Shown here one piece after another: positions 1-6,766 of a stretch of 64,000 nt of DNA (position 1 is the first letter of the stretch; every line of letters begins with the position of its first letter). Source of the DNA: Clostridia bacterium (lineage in GTDB: Bacteria > Bacillota > Clostridia > Christensenellales > Borkfalkiaceae). A program made the translations under genes and the position numbers. The DNA is taken from assembly GCA_900770185.1 (NCBI GenBank), contig CAAGJM010000027.1, positions 1 to 64,000 of the forward strand. Reading direction: 5' to 3'. The notes beneath the pieces were generated by a model. It did not search any database. It saw nothing but the letters and a program-made list of their open reading frames with translations, and was not told where the DNA came from.

Positions 1-84
1 AAGGTTTGCCGCTACTTGCCCGGTATCATCCCTTTTTATATCTTTATACAAAACAGACACGACAAACGCCGTGCCCGTTTTGTA

Positions 85-105
85 TGGCGGAAGGTTAGGG
101 ATTCG
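85..105 (-). repeat. Direct copy of the tRNA-Ser 3' end
   Basis: These 21 bases are identical to 276..296, which is the CCA end, acceptor strand and part of the T-arm of the tRNA-Ser gene just to the right. The copy is in the same orientation and lies downstream of the tRNA. Identity stops exactly at both ends of the 21 bases. A 3' tRNA fragment next to an intact tRNA is what site-specific integration leaves behind, but no integrase gene is visible here. A decayed second tRNA gene is the alternative. Confidence 0.7.
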
Positions 106-110
106 CTCTT

Positions 111-162
111 GAATTTTACAAAGGCAGTATAATAAAAAATAAATTTATGCTTTGTAAAATTC
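111..162. repeat. Inverted repeat in tRNA-flanking region
   Basis: Bases 111-126 pair with 148-162, with a single unpaired G, around an AT-rich 21-base loop. A second imperfect hairpin sits at 47-84. Both lie in the structured, gene-free 275-base stretch left of the tRNA-Ser gene. No function is evident. The loop is too long for a normal terminator. Confidence 0.5.
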
Positions 163-176
163 TTCGGTCAGCCGCT

Positions 177-202
177 AAAAACGGTTCACCGAACCGTTTT
201 TT
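177..202. terminator. Terminator-like hairpin
   Basis: A 7-bp stem (ACGGTTC/GAACCGT) with a 3-base loop is flanked by an A-run on the left and a T-run on the right, so it could work in either direction. It may end transcription from a gene lying left of the window, or read-through from the tRNA side. Confidence 0.5.
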
Positions 203-211
203 AACGCTCTC

Positions 212-228
212 GTTCGAATCCCTAACTT
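212..228 (+). repeat. Inverted partial copy of tRNA-Ser T-arm
   Basis: About 16 bases match the T-arm and acceptor end of tRNA-Ser in the opposite orientation to the gene at 276-364 and to the direct copy at 85-105. Together with 92-105 it forms the outer arms of an inverted repeat around the hairpins at 111-202. Confidence 0.55.
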
Positions 229-241
229 TAAATTACCGTTC

Positions 242-275
242 AAAAAAACGATAGGATAATTCCTATCGTTTTTTT
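242..275 (-). terminator. Terminator of tRNA-Ser
   Basis: A perfect stem (CGATAGGA/TCCTATCG) has A- and T-runs on both flanks and starts right after the encoded CCA of the tRNA. Read on the minus strand the stem is followed by a T-run, a standard intrinsic terminator. Confidence 0.8.
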
Positions 276-364
276 TGGCGGAAGGTTAGGGATTCGAACC
301 CCAGGAAGTTGTTCGCTTCAACGGTTTTCAAGACCGCCGCCTTCGACCGCTCGGCCAACCTTCC
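276..364 (-). tRNA. tRNA-Ser (anticodon UGA)
   Basis: The 7-bp acceptor stem GGAAGGT/ACCTTCC closes a molecule with a long variable arm, as expected for class II serine tRNA. The anticodon loop reads CTTGAAA, giving anticodon UGA, and the T-loop reads TTCGAAT. The G discriminator base is typical of tRNA-Ser, and CCA is encoded (276-278). It decodes UCA and other UCN codons by wobble. The gene has its own promoter just upstream and a terminator just downstream, so it is a stand-alone unit. Confidence 0.95.
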
Positions 365-375
365 ACGCGAGGTTT

Positions 376-404
376 ATTCTACTATAAATCGTAAAAAAAA
401 GCAA
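376..404 (-). promoter_or_regulatory. Sigma-A promoter of tRNA-Ser
   Basis: The -35 box TTGCTT (399-404) and the -10 box TAGAAT (376-381) are separated by 17 bases. The -10 box lies 11 bases before the mature 5' end of the tRNA. Confidence 0.75.
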
Positions 405-754
405 CCGTTTTTACCCTTTTTACCCGTTTTTTGCCCATTAAAAAATTTTCGCCACTTTTTTCGCATAATTTATTGACATTTTCGCTTTTACTTAAAAATC
501 GTATTGATTTTAAAAGAAATTAGCAGCATAAAATTTTACGACGGATATTTTTTCACTATCCGACAATTGCACATTTACTGCTATTACGCCAAAAATAAAT
601 CACAAAAATAAAAAATATCTGCCCTTATTCAGCGCCGTTATATTTAAAAAAAATACAGAAAATCTCGCGTTACATAACCGATTTTTAAAATCATTTCCGC
701 ATTTTGGAAAACATTCCTGGGCGAAAAAGTTAAAAAGCGGAAAGGTAAACGGCT
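405..754. other. Gene-free AT-rich stretch
   Basis: About 350 bases between the tRNA promoter and the promoter of the next gene. It is rich in A/T homopolymers, and no open frame with a credible start, hairpin terminator or conserved RNA motif was recognised. Confidence 0.5.
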
Positions 755-782
755 TTCATTAAAGCGTTTTACATGTTAAAAT
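755..782 (+). promoter_or_regulatory. Candidate promoter of the C39-like gene
   Basis: TTCATT (755-760) and TAAAAT (777-782) are 16 bases apart, with a TGT just before the -10 box. The implied leader is about 50 bases and ends in the Shine-Dalgarno AGGTGG before the start at 839. Confidence 0.45.
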
Positions 783-838
783 TTAGGTGAGCTAATCTCG
801 TAGACTTCGACAATAAACTATATTTAGGTGGAAGATAT

Positions 839-3274
839 ATGAGTAAACTTATAATTTTGCGAAAAAAAACAACCTTTTTTTTAGCCGCGTTGCTGGTTTT
901 ATTAGGCGCGGCAATGCTTACCGCCGAGCCCGTCAAAGCTAAAGCCGACGTTTTGCCGACTTGTTATCAGCAAGGCGATGCGCGCTGGGCGTACGAACAA
1001 TTCGGTATGGCGAACATAGGTGCGTCCGGGTGCGGACTTTTAAGCTCCGTTAACGCCGTTAATTATCAGACGGGGAACTTTATAAATCCCGTTGAGCTTG
1101 CGCGCTGGGGATATCAAAATAATTATTATAACGGCAGCGGCGGGCAAGGCACTATGCGTTGGCTGTTTTTCCCCGCGTTAAACGACGCGTTCGGCTCAAG
1201 ATACGGCTTTAAAATATCGGGGTGCTCAGGCGGCAGCATAACTTCGCCGGCCCTTATAAATCATTTAAAAAACGGCGGAAGCGCGATAGTGCACGTCCCA
1301 AACCACTTTATGGCAATAAACGCTTACAACGCGGCGACCGGGCAATATCTCGTTTACGATTCCGCAGCCGCTCCGCACCGCAACACGTCGGTAAACGGCT
1401 CGTGGCTGACTGCTGAACAATTAAACTCAATCAAACTAACGGTTGTAGACTGGTTTTGTTTAGTGACTAAAACGGGCGGTTCTACCCCCGCCCCGTCGCC
1501 AGTCACCGCATACGAATTAAAGGCGGAAGCGGTCGGCAACGGCAAAGTTCACTTCGGCGACAACGTAACCTCCGCTAAACTTCAAGAAGGCACGATAGTA
1601 AACTATCAAACCACACCGTCAAGCGGTTACAAGGTCAGCGAAATTTTAATAAACGGAGAAACGCAAATCGTAAAAAACGGCGGCGCAGACGCGGTTTATC
1701 AGTTTGCTATGCCCGCAAAAAATACTGTAGTTATTGCAAAATTTGATAAAATCAGCGCGCCCGTATATACGCTTACCGCCAAAACTTTAAGCGGAAACGG
1801 TAAGGTTCACTTCGGAAACGGGCTTACCGAAACGACGGTTGCCGAAAACACTTTTATAAATTTTGAAGTGAACCCCGCTTACGGCGAAAAAGTGACTGAA
1901 GTTTCAGTAAACGGCACCCCGCTTACAATTCAGAACGACGGCAGAGATTACGTTTATAATTTCACAATGCCCGCCGCAAACACCATAGTTTCCGCTAAGT
2001 TTGAAACGGCCGTATACTCGCTCACCGCAAGCGTCACGCAAGGAAACGGCAATGTCCATTTCGGTGAAAACGTCACCGCAACTTCCGCCGCCGCAGGTAC
2101 GCTCGTACACTATCAGGCTACCCCATCTGTCGGCTATAAAGTCAGCGAAATTCTGATAAACGGAATACCGCAAACGGTTTTAAACGAGGGTGCGGACGCG
2201 GTTTATAATTTCAGCATGCCCAACGTCAATACAACCGTAGCCGTTAAATTTGAGCAAGCCGACGTAATTTTAACTCTGAAAGCAATAGTTTCGGAAGGTG
2301 GCGGAACCGTACACTTCGGAAACGGCGTTACCGAAACCGTTTCGAAACAAGGCAACGTTATATATTACGAAGCCTGCCCCGATTACGGGTTTAAGGTTAC
2401 CGAAATTTTAATAAACGGCGTGCCGCAAACAATAGTTAAAAACGGCGAAGCGCACGTTTATAGTTTTGAAATGCCCGCCGCCGACACAACGGTCAGCGTT
2501 AAGTTTGGCGAAAAAAAGTTCTTTGCCTCGGCAACCGTTTCGGGCGAAGGCACGGTTAAATTCGCGGGTAGCGGTAACTCTTCGGCGACCGTTCGGCAAG
2601 GCGTTGACGTAAACTTTACCGTTACCCCGTCAAGCGGATATAAAGTTACCGAAATTTTAATTGATAAAGCTCCGCTTAAAATTTTAAACAACGGGGGCGC
2701 GGCGATTTATGCTTTTAATATGCCGGGTAGCTCCGTCACTATTTTAGTTAAATTCGAGCTTATAAACCCCGCTTTTACTCTCGACGGCGAAAGTTCAGAC
2801 GGCGGGAATATAGACTTTGAAAGCGCAACCAAAACGGGCGGCGAAACAGTCCTCGTTCGGGTTGCACCAAATGCAGGATATATAGTTTATGCGGTCAAAC
2901 TGAACGGCGTTTCGATACCCGTTTTAAATGACGGCGCGGCGGCGACTTATTCGTTCATAATGCCGAGTGAAAACGCAAAATTTACCGTAGAATTTAAAAA
3001 AATCGAAAATAGCGGCGGCGGAAACGATAACGATGGCGGTAAAAACGGCGATAGCGGCGGTAGCGGCGAGTTAAACGGCGGCGCGGACAGCGGCTCGCAA
3101 AATTCCGGCAATAATTCAGCCGATAACTCGGTTAAGGCTTCCAAAAAGCGCAGGCTTAACGTTTTTGAGCGCGTTATGGTGTTCGTTACAAGTTTTATCG
3201 GCGCGGCGGCGATAGTCGGCGGAATTTTTGCGGTTGTTAAACTCACCCGTCGCAAAAAAAACAGTGGTAAATAA
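839..3274 (+). CDS. Secreted, membrane-anchored C39-like protein with six repeats
   Basis: The N-terminus (residues 8-36) is a signal peptide. Residues ~40-210 resemble peptidase C39-like (C39_2) papain-fold domains: a Cys in GASGCGLLSS (Cys65), His in VPNHFMAI (His156) and Asp in LVYDSAA (Asp174) could form the triad. Six repeats of about 75 residues follow (~224-715). Each begins with a strand-rich xGxVHFGxx segment, contains GYKVxEILING and ends near FxMPxxNTxVxxKF, like divergent InlB B-repeat (Flg_new-type) modules. A Gly/Asn/Ser-rich linker precedes a C-terminal helix (~778-800) and an RRKKN tail, so the mature protein should be tethered outside the membrane. No sortase motif was seen. 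The protease activity is inferred from the fold; a binding-only role is possible. The start has Shine-Dalgarno AGGTGG. The gene stands alone. Confidence 0.75.
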   Translation: MSKLIILRKKTTFFLAALLVLLGAAMLTAEPVKAKADVLPTCYQQGDARWAYEQFGMANIGASGCGLLSSVNAVNYQTGNFINPVELARWGYQNNYYNGSGGQGTMRWLFFPALNDAFGSRYGFKISGCSGGSITSPALINHLKNGGSAIVHVPNHFMAINAYNAATGQYLVYDSAAAPHRNTSVNGSWLTAEQLNSIKLTVVDWFCLVTKTGGSTPAPSPVTAYELKAEAVGNGKVHFGDNVTSAKLQEGTIVNYQTTPSSGYKVSEILINGETQIVKNGGADAVYQFAMPAKNTVVIAKFDKISAPVYTLTAKTLSGNGKVHFGNGLTETTVAENTFINFEVNPAYGEKVTEVSVNGTPLTIQNDGRDYVYNFTMPAANTIVSAKFETAVYSLTASVTQGNGNVHFGENVTATSAAAGTLVHYQATPSVGYKVSEILINGIPQTVLNEGADAVYNFSMPNVNTTVAVKFEQADVILTLKAIVSEGGGTVHFGNGVTETVSKQGNVIYYEACPDYGFKVTEILINGVPQTIVKNGEAHVYSFEMPAADTTVSVKFGEKKFFASATVSGEGTVKFAGSGNSSATVRQGVDVNFTVTPSSGYKVTEILIDKAPLKILNNGGAAIYAFNMPGSSVTILVKFELINPAFTLDGESSDGGNIDFESATKTGGETVLVRVAPNAGYIVYAVKLNGVSIPVLNDGAAATYSFIMPSENAKFTVEFKKIENSGGGNDNDGGKNGDSGGSGELNGGADSGSQNSGNNSADNSVKASKKRRLNVFERVMVFVTSFIGAAAIVGGIFAVVKLTRRKKNSGK

Positions 3275-3407
3275 ATAACGCACTGCTTCGCTATTTATCG
3301 GTTTTGCAAATTCGTTTGATATCGTTAAACGGCGATACGTTAAATAATTTTGCCGTTAGTCTTTTTGAATGGTTTAGTTTATTTGCGTCATTTTTACGCC
3401 GCACCGA

Positions 3408-4319
3408 CTATAATTTTTCAATCGGCAAGCGAACTTCGATATAACGCTCTTTTGCCCACTCGCCGTTCGGTCGCCAGTGCATTGCGACTACTTCGGGTGC
3501 GTTTTTAAACGCGAAATCTGTAGAAGGAAGCCACTCCGTTACAATTCGTTTACGAATATCCGCATAGTCTTTAACGGGGCGTTTTTTCTTTTCCGTTTCA
3601 AAAATAACGTAAATTTGTTTTGGGATGACGATAGTTTCAAAACCCATTTTATCCATAAAATCAACGCCGGTTACGGCGGGGTTAAAAAGCACGCTTCTCG
3701 TCCACCCGTCAAGGTCATAAGCTACGTAAAAATCGTAACCGTCGTCTCCGACGTTCGTTATAATCAAATAGTCGGTCGTATAATCGCACGACGCACCAAG
3801 CAACAGCCATTGTTTTGCGCGCGTTTCTGTTATAAACGCTTCTTCCTGCGCCGCCCGCTCTTCGCCGTACGGAACTCCGCTGAACCGTTTTTTATATCCG
3901 ACCAAAATTATTTCCGGTTTTTCTTCGATTTTATAAGTCATTGCGCTTACCCCGCTGAAATCGTTATCTAATACAATGCGAGGAAAAGTTCTTAAAACTT
4001 GACCGTTTTTTGCCTGCGACGGCGTAACTCCGTGGAATTTTTTAAACGCGCGCGAAAAACTTTCGGGCGTTTCGTATCCGTACTTAAAAGCAACGTCGGA
4101 AATTTTTGCACAGCTAAGCAAAATAGCGTTACCTGCAACGGTTAATTTTCTTCGACGGATATACTCGCCGAGCGTTAACCCGCAAGTTAAGCCGAAAACC
4201 CTTTGAAAGTGATAGTTCGACGAATACGCGCGTTTTGCAATATCATCATAGTCAAGTTTTTTATCAAGGTTACGTTCGATATAATCTATTGCGTTTTGTA
4301 GCCGCGTTATCCACTCCAT
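3408..4319 (-). CDS. AraC-family regulator with GyrI-like effector domain
   Basis: The N-terminal ~100 residues hold two helix-turn-helix motifs of AraC/XylS type (ISDVAFKYGYETPESFSRAF is the second, most conserved one). The C-terminal ~150 residues resemble the GyrI-like/AraC effector-binding small-molecule domain. This N-HTH, C-effector order is that of Rob/BmrR-like multidrug sensors. The start is placed at the ATG at 4319: a TATAAT box ends 6 bases before it and there is no Shine-Dalgarno site. An in-frame upstream codon at 4343 would lie inside the promoter. It is divergent from the YbaK-family gene, which is a natural regulatory target by position only. The ligand is unknown. Confidence 0.85.
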   Translation of the reverse strand: MEWITRLQNAIDYIERNLDKKLDYDDIAKRAYSSNYHFQRVFGLTCGLTLGEYIRRRKLTVAGNAILLSCAKISDVAFKYGYETPESFSRAFKKFHGVTPSQAKNGQVLRTFPRIVLDNDFSGVSAMTYKIEEKPEIILVGYKKRFSGVPYGEERAAQEEAFITETRAKQWLLLGASCDYTTDYLIITNVGDDGYDFYVAYDLDGWTRSVLFNPAVTGVDFMDKMGFETIVIPKQIYVIFETEKKKRPVKDYADIRKRIVTEWLPSTDFAFKNAPEVVAMHWRPNGEWAKERYIEVRLPIEKL

Positions 4320-4325
4320 AGGTTT

Positions 4326-4354
4326 ATTATAGCCGTAAGTCACTTATTTGTCTT
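4326..4354 (-). promoter_or_regulatory. Promoter of AraC-type gene, predicted leaderless
   Basis: AAGACA (4349-4354), a 17-base spacer and TATAAT (4326-4331) lie 6 bases before the ATG at 4319, so transcription should start at the start codon. The -35 box overlaps by two bases the -35 box of the divergent promoter. Confidence 0.65.
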
Positions 4355-4382
4355 GACTTTTTGTGCTAAATTTTGCTAAAAT
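4353..4382 (+). promoter_or_regulatory. Promoter of YbaK-family gene, predicted leaderless
   Basis: TTGACT (4353-4358), an 18-base spacer and TAAAAT (4377-4382) end 6 bases before the ATG at 4389. There is no Shine-Dalgarno sequence. Confidence 0.7.
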
Positions 4383-4388
4383 TTGCTT

Positions 4389-4880
4389 ATGATACTTAAA
4401 AACGAAGTTTACGAATTACTTAAAAACAAAAATTCGGATTGCGAAATTTACGAACACGAAGCCGTTTTTACGATGAGCGAACTTTCATCCGCCAAGCTTA
4501 AACACCCCGAATGTGAAGCGAAAAATTTGTTTGTGCGCGACGATAAGCGCAAAAATTACTATTTAATTACAGTTAAAGGCGATAAACGCGTTGATTTAAA
4601 AGAATTCCGCCGTACGTTCGGGCTTAAACCGCTGACTTTTGCGCACGACGACGAGTTGTTTTCAATTTTAGGCGTGCACGCGGGCTCCGTTTCCCCTTTC
4701 GGGCTTTTGAACGACGAAAATAAGTCCGTCATATTTTATATAGACGAAGCGTTTTTTGACGAGCCGAAAAAGATAGGCGTTCACCCTAACGACAACACCG
4801 CCACGGTTATGCTTAACGCGGACGACCTAATTGCAATTATAAAAGAACACGGCAACGAAATAAACGTGGTTAAATTTTAA
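4389..4880 (+). CDS. YbaK/PrdX-family aminoacyl-tRNA deacylase
   Basis: A single YbaK/EbsC fold domain of about 163 residues, the usual length for free-standing editing proteins of the ProXp/PrdX type. Seen are the conserved core lysine region (NYYLITVKGDKRVDLKEF), the GxVSPFGLLND loop and the GVHPNDNTATVML strand shared by PrdX proteins. The family hydrolyses mischarged tRNAs, typically Ala-tRNA(Pro), in trans to ProRS. The substrate here is inferred from family resemblance. The start is set at the ATG at 4389 because the -10 box ends at 4382; a TTG at 4383 is unlikely. Divergent from the AraC-type regulator. Confidence 0.85.
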   Translation: MILKNEVYELLKNKNSDCEIYEHEAVFTMSELSSAKLKHPECEAKNLFVRDDKRKNYYLITVKGDKRVDLKEFRRTFGLKPLTFAHDDELFSILGVHAGSVSPFGLLNDENKSVIFYIDEAFFDEPKKIGVHPNDNTATVMLNADDLIAIIKEHGNEINVVKF

Positions 4881-5054
4881 AAGCGTAGGAAAAACATTTC
4901 TTTTCCCTAACTACCTAAAAGGCGTCTTTTTAGGCGCAAAGCATTTTTGCGGAGAAGTAATATACGCTTGCGGTTCAGTCGCCGTTCGGCTAACACGGCA
5001 AAAACCGATTTATGCCCGCAAAAATAATTAGTGATAAAGAGTGTTTTCCCTAAC

Positions 5055-5082
5055 AAAAAAGACCTTGAAAAAGGTCTTTTTT
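5055..5082. terminator. Bidirectional terminator
   Basis: The stem GACCTT/AAGGTC is flanked by six A and six T residues. It separates the convergent YbaK-family and RsgI-like genes and can serve both. The remaining part of this ~225-base gap shows nothing else. Confidence 0.85.
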
Positions 5083-5106
5083 AACGTGCTTTTTTACACG
5101 ACACGA

Positions 5107-6180
5107 CTACTGCGCTTTAAAGTAGATGGCTTTCGCTTTATTTAAAATCGTTTCGTCAACGTTTTTAAATCCGTCTTCGGTAAAAGATTTTTTTAATTCC
5201 CTCAAGTTTTCGCTAAGCCGCTTTGCGGTGTCGTCAAGTTGCTTAACATAATAGTATATTTCACCGTACGTCACGTTGCCGTGAGGCGAAAAATCAAGCG
5301 CAAAATCGTAAGTTTCGGAATATTCGCAAATTTTTAAACGCACGTCGTCCGGTATATCGGCGATAACGTCGGATTTATCTTGGCTATAAGGTTCTAAAAT
5401 AGTTTTTAATTCGCGCGCGGCGTTTAACCTTGCGGTAACTTTATCGTTAACCTTATTTACAAAATTTTCAAGCAGTAAATTCGGGTTGCTAAGAATTTTG
5501 TTCGTTGCGTAATTATCTTCGATATAGCCGCGCTCTTCGTCTGTCAATTCAAAAACTTCAACGTAACCGTCTATTGCGTTTGCGGCAACCTTTATCAGTT
5601 CAACCGACTTATCCAAATAAGCCTCGCGCGAGGCGATGCCGTAGACGCCTAATTTTACCGGTAAGGATTCGTTTAAAAGGCCGTACTCGTCAAATTTTTT
5701 CATAACGGACGTAACCGCCTTGTCTATCGGAACTTCGGTAAACTTTAAATTTTGCAAAAGCACCGCACCGCTTTCGTTAAGTGCGGTCTGCGCCGTTACT
5801 ACGTTTTGGGTGTTTACCGTTAACATGATATCGGCATTGCGGCTTATCATTACGCTATAATCGTCAACCGGTGCGGCTTTAAGCGCGCTTTTTTTGGCGT
5901 TACCGATAAGCGAAGCCGTCGTCACGATTATTGCGAACAATATAACGACGATTATAAAACCGACGACTTTATTCTTGAATGGGTTTAGCCGCGCGAGTAC
6001 GCTGTTTTTCGGTTTAACCGTTTGCGCTTTTAACCCGCCACGAGCATCTACGTCTTGGCGCGCATACATAGCGGCTTGCTTTTCCGATTTTTTTTGCACG
6101 CTAAAAGTTTTTTGCTCGTCCGCTTTAGGAGCCGCTTCCGATATTTTTAAATTGTTTTCGTCGCCCGCATCTTTTGCCAT
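5107..6180 (-). CDS. Orphan RsgI-like membrane protein
   Basis: The 357-residue protein has a ~70-residue hydrophilic, Lys/Ala-rich cytoplasmic N-terminus, one membrane helix (~72-93) and an extracellular domain. Residues ~105-357 match, end to end, the extracellular part of the RsgI-like protein at 53226-54323: a YSVMISRNADIMLTVN block here against YDLVIDVNPSIMFSVD there, then parallel LTDEE/LSDDE and YDFALDFSPHGNVTYGEI/YGVAAEFDVNGSVTRDDI blocks. RsgI proteins are trans-membrane anti-sigma factors, but no sigma gene adjoins this copy and the N-terminus shows no recognisable anti-sigma domain. It may sense the same signal or act on a sigma factor in trans. Shine-Dalgarno AAGGTGA precedes the ATG. 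A short GC-rich hairpin (6234-6253) lies in its leader. Confidence 0.7.
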   Translation of the reverse strand: MAKDAGDENNLKISEAAPKADEQKTFSVQKKSEKQAAMYARQDVDARGGLKAQTVKPKNSVLARLNPFKNKVVGFIIVVILFAIIVTTASLIGNAKKSALKAAPVDDYSVMISRNADIMLTVNTQNVVTAQTALNESGAVLLQNLKFTEVPIDKAVTSVMKKFDEYGLLNESLPVKLGVYGIASREAYLDKSVELIKVAANAIDGYVEVFELTDEERGYIEDNYATNKILSNPNLLLENFVNKVNDKVTARLNAARELKTILEPYSQDKSDVIADIPDDVRLKICEYSETYDFALDFSPHGNVTYGEIYYYVKQLDDTAKRLSENLRELKKSFTEDGFKNVDETILNKAKAIYFKAQ

Positions 6181-6309
6181 ATAATCACCTTAAAACGAGA
6201 AAATAACTTAACGGTTTAAGTATTAGTTTTTACCCGCGCATTGAGCAATGCGCGATAGTATAAACGTTTTAATTTGCGCCTTTTAATTTACACCGATTAA
6301 ATAAAAATT

Positions 6310-6687
6310 TTATTTTTTTAAACATTCGTTGCAAACGCCGCTATATATAATCGAAACACCGTTCACAACGCCGCACCCTACTTTCGGAAGCGTTATTTCA
6401 GCCGCGCCGAATTCTTTAAAAATATCAAATATTTTGCCGCATTTTTCGCATACAAAATGGTCGTGCGGGGCACGCAAAATTTCGTACCTGCTCGGCTCGT
6501 TCGGGAAAGACAGTTTTTTAATATAACCGTCGCCGTATAAAACCGTAAGGTTTCGAAAAACCGTCGCTTTACCGATATTCGGGGCGAGCGTTTTTACGTA
6601 CTCGTACGTTTCGACTGCGGACGGATGTTTAAGCTCGTCTACCGCGTCGTATATAATTTTGCGTTGTTTGGTAAGTCTTCTTTGCAT
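6310..6687 (-). CDS. Fur/PerR-family metal-dependent repressor
   Basis: The 125-residue protein has the Fur layout: an N-terminal winged helix with the recognition helix region NIGKATVFRNLTVL, then a dimerisation domain with HDHFVCEKC. Two CxxC pairs (Cys80/Cys83 and Cys119/Cys122) form the structural zinc site common in PerR/Zur/Fur proteins. Length is slightly short for the family, whose members usually have 135-150 residues. The subtype (iron, zinc or peroxide) cannot be settled by eye. The gene follows pgi after 79 bases and has no visible Shine-Dalgarno site; a strong hairpin lies just upstream. Confidence 0.88.
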   Translation of the reverse strand: MQRRLTKQRKIIYDAVDELKHPSAVETYEYVKTLAPNIGKATVFRNLTVLYGDGYIKKLSFPNEPSRYEILRAPHDHFVCEKCGKIFDIFKEFGAAEITLPKVGCGVVNGVSIIYSGVCNECLKK

Positions 6688-6701
6688 AGGGCGTTTCGGT
6701 T

Positions 6702-6728
6702 CGGCGCGGGTGCTTTAACTCCGCGCCG
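6702..6728 (-). other. GC-rich hairpin between pgi and fur-like gene
   Basis: CGGCGCGG (6702-6709) pairs perfectly with CCGCGCCG (6721-6728) around an 11-base loop. No T-run follows on either strand, so it is not a classical terminator. It may protect or process the mRNA, or hinder translation of the fur-like gene. Confidence 0.45.
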
Positions 6729-6766
6729 ACCGCAGTCGTCTTTAAAAAAATTTACGCTTAAATCCG

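Noticed and set aside
1..132. Open frame of about 43 codons from the left edge on the plus strand
   Set aside because: It runs through the copy of the tRNA 3' end and hairpins, has no homology I recognise and no visible start.
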